A stretch of 64,000 bases of DNA from Niastella sp. OAS944. Its GTDB lineage: Bacteria > Bacteroidota > Bacteroidia > Chitinophagales > Chitinophagaceae. This document shows positions 8,056-16,331 of this stretch, in pieces. Made by a program: the position numbers and the translations under genes. How positions within the stretch are numbered: position 1 is the stretch's first letter; each line of letters opens with the position of its first letter. Location: contig JANUBW010000001.1 of NCBI GenBank assembly GCA_024809215.1, positions 2,460,841 through 2,524,840 on the forward strand, written 5' to 3'. The notes beneath the pieces are model-generated. The model was not told where the DNA came from, did no database searches, and saw only the letters and a list, made by a program, of their open reading frames with translations.

Positions 8056-8361
8056 TCATTCCTCATTCTTAAAGGACCTGGCAGCCCTAATCCGTTTAAT
8101 ATCTTCCTCTAACTCTGACCGGTAAAAAACCTTTTTTCGTGGGCCTAAATCATGCCGTCGTATAAGCGACATAGCCACAAACTTTCGAAGTGTAGGAGCC
8201 GAAACACCTAAAATTTCACATGCCTGTTTCGTGGTAACTGGCGCTTCAGAATTATTTTTAATGGAGAGGGTATTTTCTTCAAGACAGGCTTTAACAATGG
8301 TTTGAATAAAGAGCTGAGCCTGTTCATAAGTAAAACCAATAAACTGCATCTGCTGTGACAT
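8056..8361 (-). CDS. Helix-turn-helix (excisionase-type) protein
   Basis: About 101 residues. The C-terminal half is a MerR/Xis-like winged helix: VTTKQACEILGVSAPTLRKF, then a wing RRHDLGPRKKVFYRSELEE. The ATG at 8361 (MSQQMQF) is preferred to the TTG at 8370. It probably controls transfer or excision genes of the element; the target is not identifiable from sequence. Confidence 0.75.
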   Translation of the reverse strand: MSQQMQFIGFTYEQAQLFIQTIVKACLEENTLSIKNNSEAPVTTKQACEILGVSAPTLRKFVAMSLIRRHDLGPRKKVFYRSELEEDIKRIRAARSFKNEE

Positions 8362-8472
8362 AACTCTCAAATATTTGTTTCACAGCAAATTCGTCTGAGA
8401 AAATTCCGGTTTAAGGCAAACAGTGGAAAATGGATAAAAAAACTGGACTTTATTTTAGTGTGAGTGTGGAAG

Positions 8473-9528
8473 TTATTTCTTCCTGCTTGAATTGAACTGT
8501 TTGTTAATCAATGCGAATAGCGGTTCTAATGCCTTTTTCACAGCATTCTGCTTTTTTGCGTTTATTTTTCCGGAACTAACCTGGGCGAAACCGGAAAATG
8601 GACTTCCGTTTTCTTTAAACATTTTCACCTTTTGCTCAACTACCGGCCAGGATACGACGAGCACTTTCTCATTTTTTAATTCCTGAAATAATATCATTAA
8701 AGCCTGGTTATCCCAATTTGCCTTTTTAACCAGTTCCAGGGTAGGGCTATCTTCTTTGGTGAAAATGGCAGAAAATTCCTCCAAGGTATATGTCCGTCGG
8801 AAAGCAGGTTCCAGGTAATCGTACAGAAATTCAATTACCTTATTGGAGGCGGCGGGCAAAAGGTCTTCATTTAATTTAAGGTATCGCACCAGGCTAGCCT
8901 CCCGCTCTCTTGGTTTCGCCGTCGGCTTAATTGGCTGGAGTTTCTCCTGTTGCTTCGGAGAAACATCTCCATCAGTAACCGGATCGATTGGAATATGAAT
9001 TCGACTAATGGAATATAATAGGCATTGCAAATGTTGTAAAAGTAAAGACCGTTGCAGTCTGTCAGTGGCTACTATATGTTGAAAGTCGGTACATTTTTGA
9101 AAGTTCGTTTTCTTCAATAATGCCCATTTTTGCCGGTCATCAGCTTCATGGAGGGCGTAGCTATATGCCTCCGGATATTTCTCCAAAGCCTGTATTAGAT
9201 ACTCCAGCTTGGCTTTATCCAGGTGTAATTGCTCCAGCCTGGCAAATATTTCCAGCCTCAACAGCGATTGTTCAAAATTGAAATAGAGGTACCGGCAGCA
9301 CCAGTCAAAATGGGCAACCAGGTTTTCAAAGTCAAGATGAAAGGGGCAATTAATAAAGGAGAGACAGTAGTGGTTATGGAGCGCGTGATTTGCCAACTTA
9401 TCAAAATCCGGCACCAACTGGAAGGGCTTTTTAGCTTGATCTTTATATGGCACTTCCCGGATAAAGGCATTGGTTTCGGTTACTTTTACCTTGAATGGTA
9501 TATCTTTTACCTGGTCTAACGTTATCAT
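8473..9528 (-). CDS. Hypothetical 351-residue element protein
   Basis: No family recognised. It looks soluble and mostly helical (NFEQSLLRLEIFARLEQLHLDKAK is typical of its middle). A charged linker at about 205-225 (KQQEKLQPIKPTAKPRERE) separates two halves. The second half has a helical segment with YTLEEFSAIF and a basic end. There are no membrane segments or catalytic motifs. The RteC regulator family was considered for its position and size, but no clear signature was seen. Confidence 0.65.
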   Translation of the reverse strand: MITLDQVKDIPFKVKVTETNAFIREVPYKDQAKKPFQLVPDFDKLANHALHNHYCLSFINCPFHLDFENLVAHFDWCCRYLYFNFEQSLLRLEIFARLEQLHLDKAKLEYLIQALEKYPEAYSYALHEADDRQKWALLKKTNFQKCTDFQHIVATDRLQRSLLLQHLQCLLYSISRIHIPIDPVTDGDVSPKQQEKLQPIKPTAKPREREASLVRYLKLNEDLLPAASNKVIEFLYDYLEPAFRRTYTLEEFSAIFTKEDSPTLELVKKANWDNQALMILFQELKNEKVLVVSWPVVEQKVKMFKENGSPFSGFAQVSSGKINAKKQNAVKKALEPLFALINKQFNSSRKK

Positions 9529-9683
9529 GCTCCGCTATTTATGCTATGTGTAATTTACCAAATTAATCGCATAAACGGTGCAGTTGCAGTGTGTAAAAGC
9601 CGTATATTGATTCAGATATGTCCCAGCTAACTTCCAATCCGTGACACAATAATTATTAACCCTTTAACAAAAATCTCCCATAG

Positions 9684-9830
9684 AATAGAGGTTGTCAAAT
9701 AACCATCAAATAAAAATGAGACTGATTATCAGTAAATTAAAAGCACTTTACTTTGCATTGTAAAGTTATCATCAAATAAGATTTCAATCCTAAAACGGTA
9801 CATACTTGGAAAATTTGAACGACCTCTATT
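9684..9830. repeat. Inverted-repeat-bounded regulatory/recombination region
   Basis: AATAGAGGTTGT (9684-9695) and ACGACCTCTATT (9819-9830) are inverted copies with one mismatch, enclosing 123 bp of AT-rich DNA. Inside are two near copies of ATCAAATAA (around 9704 and 9771), the short palindrome CTGATTATCAG, and CTTTAC/GTAAAG flanking 8 nt. No gene is seen between 9529 and 9912. The box could be a regulatory region or hold recombinase/excisionase arm sites. Confidence 0.4.
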
Positions 9831-9912
9831 AACGTCTTATGGAAATAAATTAGATGAAGCACCTATTAACTGAAGGCCTTTTATTTTATAACTGCTCTTT
9901 ACTTTCAATAAC

Positions 9913-10368
9913 TTATAGCCTTACCCTCAACGTATCTACAATTAATGCCTGTTCGCCACATTTAGCAAATCCGGGGGGTAATATTAACATCACTTTATTA
10001 GCTGTATCAGGTATAACACGCAGATCAATTTTCAGCGTTCGCTTTTCGGTAAAAATAAATTTGCGTTCCTTACTTATTTTAAAATTTGAACCCATCACGG
10101 ATGGCTCCTCCACCCTGAGCCCGTTTGGCATATCACCAATTATACGAAGTGAATCCAAATCAATATGTACACCTGGCGTACCATCCACTATGATATTCAT
10201 CATAAATGAGCCCGATAACTTTTCGACCGATAAACTAATTCCACAACTGTCTTTCTGCGCCACAAACGTCGCCGAATTATTTATTCTCAGCGGAATTCTT
10301 TTAAAAGGATCGCAAGCCGTTAAGCAGCAGATGCCGGCCAGAGCGCTAATTATAAAAATTGATCTCAT
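9913..10368 (-). CDS. Small lipoprotein of unknown function
   Basis: The 151-residue protein opens with a lipoprotein signal peptide (MRSIFIISALAGICCLTAC), with the lipidated Cys in LTAC at residue 19. The rest is beta-rich with no recognised domain. It is an unusual cargo gene between the integrase side and the mobilization side. The overlapping plus-strand frame lacks family features and was set aside. Confidence 0.65.
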   Translation of the reverse strand: MRSIFIISALAGICCLTACDPFKRIPLRINNSATFVAQKDSCGISLSVEKLSGSFMMNIIVDGTPGVHIDLDSLRIIGDMPNGLRVEEPSVMGSNFKISKERKFIFTEKRTLKIDLRVIPDTANKVMLILPPGFAKCGEQALIVDTLRVRL

Positions 10369-10644
10369 ATATTGTATTGTTTATCTATGCCACCATTGAT
10401 ACACGCCAGGTGCTTTTATACTCAATATTCTGCGTTTCAACCATCAGGCTATTGAATTAATAGATTTTGAAAAGTGCTTATTTTAAGATTCGGCCCTATA
10501 TTTATACAGTCGCCCTAACAAAATGTACTAAACGCAACAAAAAGAAATACAATTTGCAAATGCAAATTTCTTTATAGACACTCGCGTTAAACCGTTTTTA
10601 CTATTTCAACTACCGCATTTTCCTCGGCAGTTGAATTTCCTTGC

Positions 10645-10992
10645 TTACCCCTTCAACTGATTCTTCTGCAAATACCGCTCAACATAATCATCCACCGAAA
10701 ATGGCGAGCTGGCTTCCTGCCTTTTCACCCACTCCAGGATTTCAGATTTCTTAAACTTGTACAGCTTACCCATTTTGAAATAAGGAATTTGCCCATCGCC
10801 ACATTTGGCGTAGATCACGTTTAGATCAAGTTTCAGAAATTCCGCTACTTCTTTTGCCGACATGATCTTTTCTTCTGAATGATTTTGTGTAGCCATACGG
10901 GTGATATCCAATAATTCACTCAGCATGCTTTTTATATGCTGTATATCAGCTTCCATTTTCTCTAGGCGTTGCTCCATCGGTGATATACCCAT
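10645..10992 (-). CDS. Helix-turn-helix protein next to integrase
   Basis: 115 residues. The N-terminal 40 are of coiled-coil character (MEQRLEKMEADIQHIKSML). The second half is a MerR/excisionase-type HTH (MSAKEVAEFLKLDLNVIYAK, wing YFKMGKLYKFKKSEILEWV). It starts 6 bp after the integrase stop on the same strand, so integrase and this protein are probably one transcript. Small HTH proteins in this position often act as directionality factors. Confidence 0.8.
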   Translation of the reverse strand: MGISPMEQRLEKMEADIQHIKSMLSELLDITRMATQNHSEEKIMSAKEVAEFLKLDLNVIYAKCGDGQIPYFKMGKLYKFKKSEILEWVKRQEASSPFSVDDYVERYLQKNQLKG

Positions 10993-10998
10993 ATGCTT

Positions 10999-12126
10999 TT
11001 AATTTAAATGATGAATAGTGGCTTTACCTGCTGCTTTGGCCCTATTGGTATCAGGCACCTTAGCATAAATCTGCGTTGTTTTCACATGCTTGTGATTAAG
11101 CATCTTACTTACTATATAAATATCTTCGCCTTTTTCAATTAAGTCGGTAGCATATTTATGTCGCCAGTTATGGAACTTGGCTTTTTTCTCCAGGCCGACT
11201 TTACTGAACCACTCTTTCAATTTTGCTCTTACGTGGTGATAACTTAAATCGGGAAATACCAGTTTATCGCCATCCTGTTTTCCCCCTAAAATATGTAAAG
11301 CCTGGTGACTGATATAGTGTTTAAATGATCTCTCCGGTTTCGGATCAATAATGTACACATACCAGGCATTTAATGAAGTTGAATAATGAAAATCACCCCA
11401 CTTCAGTATTTTCAAAGCGCTGAAACGAAAGCCGGTTAATAACGCAAATATTGACGATCTGAAAACCAACTCATCTTCAACCGGGTTATCTAACAGCAAT
11501 TTCAATTCTTCGTCATCGATGATCTGCCGGAACGTTTCTACATTACTGATACGGGGAACCCGTTGTGTGTAATCTTCAGATAAATATTTATCAAGAAATG
11601 CACTTTGTACAATCAGGGCTAACTTATCATAATATGAGGCAGCTGAATTTTGGTTAAGCTTTGTATGTTTCGACTTCAGAGAAGTAGTAGTTAACAAATA
11701 CTCCTTGAATTTTTCTAAAAACTTTTCGTCGATATGCCGGAATTTCAAATGAGCGCCTTTCCACTTTTTCAGGTATTTAATAGCGGTTTCGTAATGCGTA
11801 GTGTCTACTTTGGTTTTTTGTTTTCCACGAATGAAATTTTCAGCATAGATAAAGAAATCGCCTTCCAACACATCTTTATTAAAAATATTGTTCTCTTCCA
11901 ACATCAGCGATTTCATGCGCTTTATGTAGATCTTTTCTGCAATCTCCGTGTACAATTTATTCTCCTGCTTTTCCAGGTCTGTTGCCGGAACTGCATGCAA
12001 ATGCAGATTCAGAAACTCGCGCCTGGTATATTGTTTGGTTTGGGGATTCCAAACCGGTGGATAGTAATCAATGTACAGGCTAATCTTTCCGCTCTTTAAT
12101 TTTTTCTTCCTCAATGTACCTCTCAT
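10999..12126 (-). CDS. int: Tyrosine recombinase / integrase
   Basis: This site-specific recombinase inserts and excises the element. The 375-residue protein has the usual Bacteroidota layout: an N-terminal arm-type domain, a SAM-like core-binding domain (about 95-195), and the catalytic domain. The first catalytic Arg is in LLTGFRFSALKIL. The H-x-x-R box is HNWRHKYATDLI, and the C-terminal box LNHKHVKTTQIYAKV carries the nucleophilic Tyr. Its ATG overlaps the stop of the upstream HTH gene by 4 nt. It is intact, so the element may still be able to move. Confidence 0.92.
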   Translation of the reverse strand: MRGTLRKKKLKSGKISLYIDYYPPVWNPQTKQYTRREFLNLHLHAVPATDLEKQENKLYTEIAEKIYIKRMKSLMLEENNIFNKDVLEGDFFIYAENFIRGKQKTKVDTTHYETAIKYLKKWKGAHLKFRHIDEKFLEKFKEYLLTTTSLKSKHTKLNQNSAASYYDKLALIVQSAFLDKYLSEDYTQRVPRISNVETFRQIIDDEELKLLLDNPVEDELVFRSSIFALLTGFRFSALKILKWGDFHYSTSLNAWYVYIIDPKPERSFKHYISHQALHILGGKQDGDKLVFPDLSYHHVRAKLKEWFSKVGLEKKAKFHNWRHKYATDLIEKGEDIYIVSKMLNHKHVKTTQIYAKVPDTNRAKAAGKATIHHLN

Positions 12127-12521
12127 ACATTACCATATTTGGTTTTGATAAATTCAAGCACCTGGTTTTTATCAAACAACAGTTTACGTCCGATTTTTAT
12201 TCGGGGGAATGCATCATCAGCCATCAAATTAAAAATGCTTCTTCTGCTAATACCGATCAATACCGATAACTCTTTTACATTAATAAGGGCTTTCTCCCCT
12301 ACTGAGTTTGGCAAAGGATTGCCTTTTGAACCGCCACTAAGCAGTTGATCCATTTCACTCCTGGCTTCGCTTACTGACGCCTCTACCTTCTGCCCTTTCA
12401 TACGTAGTTTGTAATTGCGCTTTGCACAATCATCTGAACAGAATTTTGTTACAGTGGTCTTGGCCGTAAACACCTTTTTACAATGCAAGCAAACTTTCTG
12501 TATTCTGATATTACTGCTCAT
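12123..12521 (-). CDS. Zinc-ribbon plus helix-turn-helix protein, first gene of integrase operon
   Basis: 132 residues. The N-terminus is a small zinc-ribbon-like module (CLHCKKVF ... KFCSDDCAKR, four Cys). The C-terminus is an excisionase-like HTH (INVKELSVLIGISRRSIFNL, wing FPRIKIGRKLLFDKNQVLEF). The 4-nt overlap with the integrase start suggests coupled translation. It probably regulates integrase or serves as an excision factor. Confidence 0.8.
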   Translation of the reverse strand: MSSNIRIQKVCLHCKKVFTAKTTVTKFCSDDCAKRNYKLRMKGQKVEASVSEARSEMDQLLSGGSKGNPLPNSVGEKALINVKELSVLIGISRRSIFNLMADDAFPRIKIGRKLLFDKNQVLEFIKTKYGNV

Positions 12522-12557
12522 TTCTTACGATTTACGCTGATGCGTTGAGGTATCCTT

Positions 12558-12597
12558 TATTGCACTACAAGGCATTAAAGAGCATATTAGTGCAATA
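12558..12597. promoter_or_regulatory. Inverted repeat upstream of integrase operon
   Basis: TATTGCACTA (12558-12567) and TAGTGCAATA (12588-12597) are perfect inverted copies separated by 20 nt; one more base pair extends the match outward. The spacing fits a dimeric repressor or arm-type recombinase sites. It lies 37 bp before the HTH start codon. No gene is seen between 12522 and 12770. Confidence 0.45.
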
Positions 12598-12770
12598 ATT
12601 TCTCTAAAACCTTTAAAATTTGTACCTCGCACCTGCTATCCGAAATTAACAGGAAATCGTCCAACAAAAAAATAAAACGCAGGAAAATTAAAGGAATCTG
12701 TTAGAATACAGTCCTGATAAGCATTACGTTAGGAAAGCTGAGGAAAACAAGAGAAAGTAAAAGAAAGCCC

Positions 12771-14156
12771 CTACTTCCCAATACAAAATTTACTAAATAT
12801 ATAATCCAACTGATCCTCTGTTGTGATTTCCCCTGTGATCTCGCCCAAATAATGTAAACATCTGCGAATGTCGAGGGCTACCAGGTCGCCGGGGATTTTG
12901 TTTTCTAACCCATTTCGAATATCGATGAGCGATTGCAGTACCTCCTGCAAAGCATGATAATGGCGGGCATTGGTGATGATGGTATCGTCCGTTTGAATTT
13001 TGCCCTGGAGTACCAGGTCTACCAACTTTTCTTTTAAGACTTCGGTATGTAAGTTGGCTTTGGCAGAAATAAAGATGATGCCGGGGATGGTGCTGAACTT
13101 TTCGCGAAGCTCGGTTTCGGCAAACACATCTGACTTATTTCCTACCAGTATATGTTTTACCTTTTTATTGTTGAGTTCGTTTACGGTTGTTTGCAGGTCC
13201 TGTACGGAGACTTCGTTTACATCGAACAGGTATACCACCACATCGGCCTGTTGCATTTTGGCCAGCGCTTTTTCCATACCAATGCTTTCTATTACATCGT
13301 GTGTATGTTCGCGTATACCGGCGGTATCTATTAGGCGGAACAGGATGCCATCGATATTCAGCACCTCTTCAATGGTATCGCGGGTGGTGCCGGCAATATC
13401 GCTTACAATAGCACGGTTCTCGTTCAGCAAGGTATTTAACAGCGTCGATTTGCCGGCATTGGGTCTGCCGATGATGGCCACGCTTACACCGTTCTTTATT
13501 ACATTTCCCAGTTGAAAGCTATTGGCCAGTTGCTGGGTGGTTTGCTGGGCTTCGTTCAGCAGGTCGTATAATTGGGTGCGGTCGGCAAACTCCACATCTT
13601 CCTGTGAAAAGTCGAGCTCCAGTTCTATTAGCGCCGAGAACATGATGAGGCGTTCGCGCAGGTTCTTTAACCGGTCAGAAAAGCCACCGCGAATGTTGTG
13701 GAGCGCCGTTTTGCGCGAGGCCTCGGTATTACTGGCAATAAGGTCGGCCACTGCCTCGGCCTGGGCCAGATCGAGCTTGCCATTTAAAAAGGCGCGTTGG
13801 GTAAACTCCCCCGGTTTGGCCAGGCGGGCGCCCTGGTTCACACAGGCCTGTATAATTTGCTGCAAAACGTACGGCGAGCCGTGGCCGGATATTTCTACCA
13901 CATCTTCCCCGGTATACGATTTTGGGCCTTTAAACAGCGATACAACCACCTCGTCGAGCATCTTCCCATTCTCTTTTAAAGATCCTACATGCAGGGTGTG
14001 TGAGGGTTGTTGGGTAAGGTCTTTTGAAGGGAATAAACTATTAATAATATGGAATGACTGGCGGCCACTCAGGCGAATAACGCCAATAGCCCCTATTCCC
14101 TGGGCTGTTGCCAGTGCTACAATAGTATCTTCCCAACCGATTGATTTTCCCTGCAT
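12771..14156 (-). CDS. mnmE: tRNA modification GTPase MnmE
   Basis: With MnmG it installs the 5-carboxymethylaminomethyl group on wobble U34 of certain tRNAs. After the ATG the protein is about 461 residues. The N-terminal folate-binding domain has DTIVALATAQGIGAIGVIRLSG and GEDVVEISGHGSPYVLQ. The GTPase G1 motif is GRPNAGKSTLLN, followed by the G2 Thr in GTTRDTIEE, DTAGIRE and the G4 box NKSD. The C-terminus is the invariant FCIGK with the functional Cys. I chose the ATG at 14156: the longer frame starts at a TTG (14177) that is part of the -7 promoter element. The mobile element sits directly beyond its 3' end. Confidence 0.96.
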   Translation of the reverse strand: MQGKSIGWEDTIVALATAQGIGAIGVIRLSGRQSFHIINSLFPSKDLTQQPSHTLHVGSLKENGKMLDEVVVSLFKGPKSYTGEDVVEISGHGSPYVLQQIIQACVNQGARLAKPGEFTQRAFLNGKLDLAQAEAVADLIASNTEASRKTALHNIRGGFSDRLKNLRERLIMFSALIELELDFSQEDVEFADRTQLYDLLNEAQQTTQQLANSFQLGNVIKNGVSVAIIGRPNAGKSTLLNTLLNENRAIVSDIAGTTRDTIEEVLNIDGILFRLIDTAGIREHTHDVIESIGMEKALAKMQQADVVVYLFDVNEVSVQDLQTTVNELNNKKVKHILVGNKSDVFAETELREKFSTIPGIIFISAKANLHTEVLKEKLVDLVLQGKIQTDDTIITNARHYHALQEVLQSLIDIRNGLENKIPGDLVALDIRRCLHYLGEITGEITTEDQLDYIFSKFCIGK

Positions 14157-14174
14157 AAGTTGTCTTTTCGGGTG

Positions 14175-14182
14175 CAAAAATA
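14175..14182 (-). promoter_or_regulatory. -7 element for mnmE
   Basis: The minus strand reads TATTTTTG, matching TAnnTTTG, 18 nt before the mnmE ATG. No good TTG is seen at the -33 distance, so strength is uncertain. Confidence 0.45.
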
Positions 14183-14194
14183 CGTGAAAACGCC

Positions 14195-14222
14195 AAAGCC
14201 ACGCTTTTGAACGCGTGGCTTT
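14195..14222 (-). terminator. Terminator after the tonB cluster
   Basis: Perfect 10-bp stem AAAGCCACGC / GCGTGGCTTT with an 8-nt loop, between the last tonB paralog and mnmE. Confidence 0.7.
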
Positions 14223-14247
14223 GTTAATGCCTCCTTAGGGAATTAGG

Positions 14248-15084
14248 TTACTCTGCACTAATTCTGAACCCAATCGGCTGCTTTTTGTACGACTTCACCT
14301 TACGGCCGTTTTGAATGGCGGGTGTCCATTTACCGCTTTTCCTGATCACCCGTACAGCTTCTGCCTTTAACTCTGGCGGACCGCTCACTGCTTCTACATC
14401 GCTAACATTACCTTCTTTATCGACAATGAACTGTACCACTACGGTACCTTGTATTTCATTGTCTACAGCCTCTTGCGGATAGTGCAGGTTCCTGTTCAGG
14501 AAGCGCTGCCAGGCAGTTACACCACCGGGATACTCTGATTCAATTTCCACTTTCATTAGTGGGTCATTTGTTTCTTCAGCATCCCTTGTAATGTTGGTTA
14601 CTCCAGTTGAACCATTAGGATCACCGGGAGGAGCGATCACAGTACCATCATAGTCGGCTCCCGCTTTGGTGATGTTGCTAATCATGGCATTATCAAGGTC
14701 AGTTACCAACGGAGGTTTTTCGTTTTCAGGCACCTGATCGTCACGCACAATGTTGTAGGCCACGTTCTTAATGGTTTTAATGTCGATGTGCTCGGGCGGG
14801 GCCGGTGGTTTAGGCGCTGGTGGTGGCGGCGGTTCAATTGGTTTTGCTGGTGGTTCCACTGCAGCCAGTTGAATATCCGTTGTTGTGTAAATGTCTTCCG
14901 CTTTCTCTTTCTTATTACCGAAAGCAAAGCCTGCCGATACCAAACAAACTGACAGCATAACAGTTATGGATACTGTCAATCGTTTATTGTAGGTTTTTCG
15001 AAGATCATAAGCACCGTAATCTTTGTTGCGGCCATCGAATAAAATATCGAGTACGTCGGCGGTTAAAATGTTTTTCGTTTCCAT
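14248..15084 (-). CDS. tonB: Energy transducer TonB (paralog 1)
   Basis: Transmits proton-motive energy from ExbB/ExbD to outer-membrane TonB-dependent transporters. The N-terminus METKNILTADVLDILF with GRNKDYGAYDLRKTYNKR precedes one membrane helix (about residues 40-58). A proline-rich periplasmic linker (PPPPPAPKPPAPPE) leads to the TonB_C domain (EYPGGVTAWQRFLNRNLHYP to KKQPIGFRI). I start at 15084 by alignment with paralogs. The ATG at 15111 falls inside a leader conserved upstream of its neighbours. It is the most distal of five TonB-domain genes in tandem. Confidence 0.92.
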   Translation of the reverse strand: METKNILTADVLDILFDGRNKDYGAYDLRKTYNKRLTVSITVMLSVCLVSAGFAFGNKKEKAEDIYTTTDIQLAAVEPPAKPIEPPPPPAPKPPAPPEHIDIKTIKNVAYNIVRDDQVPENEKPPLVTDLDNAMISNITKAGADYDGTVIAPPGDPNGSTGVTNITRDAEETNDPLMKVEIESEYPGGVTAWQRFLNRNLHYPQEAVDNEIQGTVVVQFIVDKEGNVSDVEAVSGPPELKAEAVRVIRKSGKWTPAIQNGRKVKSYKKQPIGFRISAE

Positions 15085-15131
15085 AAGCTGCTCTTTATTA
15101 CTAAGACGCATACACTAATTTATTCCATACG
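15085..15131 (-). repeat. Conserved leader upstream of tonB paralogs
   Basis: On the coding strand the 40-45 bp before the start codons of four of the five tandem genes are near copies: TATGGAATAAA, then TTAGTGTATGC, then rTCTTAG, then ATAAAG. The other copies are at about 16077-16123, 16926-16971 and 17681-17718. They were probably copied with the genes. A promoter or translation leader is likely, though no standard TAnnTTTG is evident. Confidence 0.6.
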
Positions 15132-15169
15132 TTTCTAAAATAACTTTTGTACATATTTAATGTAATAAA

Positions 15170-15196
15170 AAACCGTCCCGAAAATCGAGACGGTTT
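15170..15196 (-). terminator. Terminator after tonB paralog 2
   Basis: AAACCGTC (15170-15177) pairs with GACGGTTT (15189-15196). A T-run follows on the minus strand. Confidence 0.65.
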
Positions 15197-15216
15197 AAAA
15201 TTTGCGAAGCTGTATT

Positions 15217-15256
15217 TCATTATCGAATGATCACATTATCTCATTAGCACATTGGC
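15217..15256. repeat. 8-nt degenerate tandem tract
   Basis: Five abutting 8-mers: TCATTATC, GAATGATC, ACATTATC, TCATTAGC, ACATTGGC. The tract ends one base before the stop codon of the tonB gene ending at 15258. It is one of several tracts of this family. Confidence 0.8.
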
Positions 15257-15257
15257 C

Positions 15258-16076
15258 TTACTCTCCATCTACTACACGGAACACAATAGGTTGTTTTTTG
15301 TACGATCTTACCGGATTCCCATTTTGTATTGCCGGCGTCCACTTACCACTTTTCTTTATTACACGAACAGCTTCGCTACGTAATTCTTCGGGCCCGCTGA
15401 TGGCTTCAACATTTGTTACATTACCTTCTTTATCTACCAGAAATTGAATAACCACGGTTCCCTGTACTTCATCAGATGGACGAAGATTCCTATTTAGAAA
15501 ACGTTGCCAGGCCGGCAAGCCTCCAGGGTATTCTGATTCTATTTCTACTTTTGTAAAAATTTTATTCCAGTCTTCTTCCTGCTTTACCGGAGCTTCTATA
15601 ATTCCTTTACCCCCGGTTTCTATTGGCGGCGCTACAAGTCCATCATCTTTTACGCCATCCTGATTAAAAGTGCCAATCTTAGTATTTTCCACTTGTTCAT
15701 TTTCAGGCGGCATATCTTCTTTCTTTACCTGATCGTCATGTACAATTACCGGGGGTGTGAATTTTAAGACCTCTACTTTTGGCGGCTCCTGCATTTTGGG
15801 TGGCGGCGGTGGTGGCGGCGGTTCAACAGGCTCTTGCTTTTCAATAATTTTTAATTCCGTTTCATCTGGAATGATAACTCCGCCCATTGCTTCCTTTTTC
15901 TCGTTTGCAAAAGCAATTCCAATACAACATAACAAAAGCGCAGACAACATAACAGTGATGGCTATTGTAAGACGTCGTTTATAAGTACGTCGCAAGTCAT
16001 AGGCACCATACTCTTTATTGCGTCCTTCGAATAAAATATCGAGCAAATCTGCCGTTAGAATGGTTGAAACTTCCAT
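15258..16076 (-). CDS. tonB: Energy transducer TonB (paralog 2)
   Basis: 272 residues with the same layout as paralog 1: MEVSTILTADLLDILFEGRN, a membrane helix at about 40-57, a proline-rich linker (EPPPPPPPPKMQEPP) and TonB_C. In the C-terminal domain the segment after FLNRNLR lacks the residues reading YPQEAIDN in its neighbours (it reads FLNRNLRPSDEVQG), so the usual YP motif is gone. That loop deletion may change partner contact. The preceding conserved leader supports the chosen start. Confidence 0.92.
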   Translation of the reverse strand: MEVSTILTADLLDILFEGRNKEYGAYDLRRTYKRRLTIAITVMLSALLLCCIGIAFANEKKEAMGGVIIPDETELKIIEKQEPVEPPPPPPPPKMQEPPKVEVLKFTPPVIVHDDQVKKEDMPPENEQVENTKIGTFNQDGVKDDGLVAPPIETGGKGIIEAPVKQEEDWNKIFTKVEIESEYPGGLPAWQRFLNRNLRPSDEVQGTVVIQFLVDKEGNVTNVEAISGPEELRSEAVRVIKKSGKWTPAIQNGNPVRSYKKQPIVFRVVDGE

Positions 16077-16173
16077 AGCTATTCTTTATATCTAAGACGC
16101 ATACACTAATTTATTCCATACGATAATTAAATAACTTTTGTGATTGAGTATTATGTTGAGGAAACAAGAAGCA

Positions 16174-16213
16174 AATGTGATAATTTGATAATTAGCTAAT
16201 GTGATAATCATAA
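16174..16213. repeat. 8-nt degenerate tandem tract
   Basis: AATGTGAT, AATTTGAT, AATTAGCT, AATGTGAT, AATCATAA in exact 8-nt register, between two tonB paralogs. It is the reverse-strand reading of the same word family. Confidence 0.8.
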
Positions 16214-16221
16214 AACAAAAA

Positions 16222-16241
16222 CGCCCCGATAGATCAGGGCG
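16222..16241 (-). terminator. Terminator after tonB-like lipoprotein
   Basis: CGCCCCGAT-AG-ATCAGGGCG forms a 9-bp stem with one mismatch. On the minus strand it is followed by a T-rich run. Confidence 0.6.
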
Positions 16242-16267
16242 GATCAAAATAGTGTGAAGCTGTATTC

Positions 16268-16299
16268 ATTTGCACATAAGCACGTTTGCAAATTGACTT
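16268..16299. repeat. 8-nt degenerate tandem tract at ancestral stop
   Basis: ATTTGCAC, ATAAGCAC, GTTTGCAA, ATTGACTT. The tract ends at the TAA (16299-16301) that would terminate the neighbouring lipoprotein frame if its premature stop at 16332 were absent. Confidence 0.7.
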
Positions 16300-16331
16300 T
16301 ATTCTTCTTCTTCAAAACGGACTATAAATGG

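Larger units (their letters stand above)
2377..12521. mobile_element. Integrated mobilizable element (IME-like)
   Basis: The region holds an intact tyrosine integrase with HTH partners, a primase-like protein, a MobC-type protein and a relaxase. It lacks any type IV secretion or coupling gene, which is the composition of a mobilizable rather than self-transmissible element. It reads as visibly more AT-rich than the flanking chromosome and lacks the 7/8-nt stop-codon tracts that mark the chromosomal spacers. The right end lies between 12521 and mnmE. The left end is uncertain, and hsdR could be inside. Confidence 0.7.

Noticed and set aside
9854-10399. 181-residue plus-strand ORF
   Set aside because: It overlaps the minus-strand lipoprotein, which has a clean lipobox and start; the plus frame has no recognisable features.
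13522-14187. 221-residue plus-strand ORF
   Set aside because: It is antisense to the start of mnmE, whose motifs are unambiguous.
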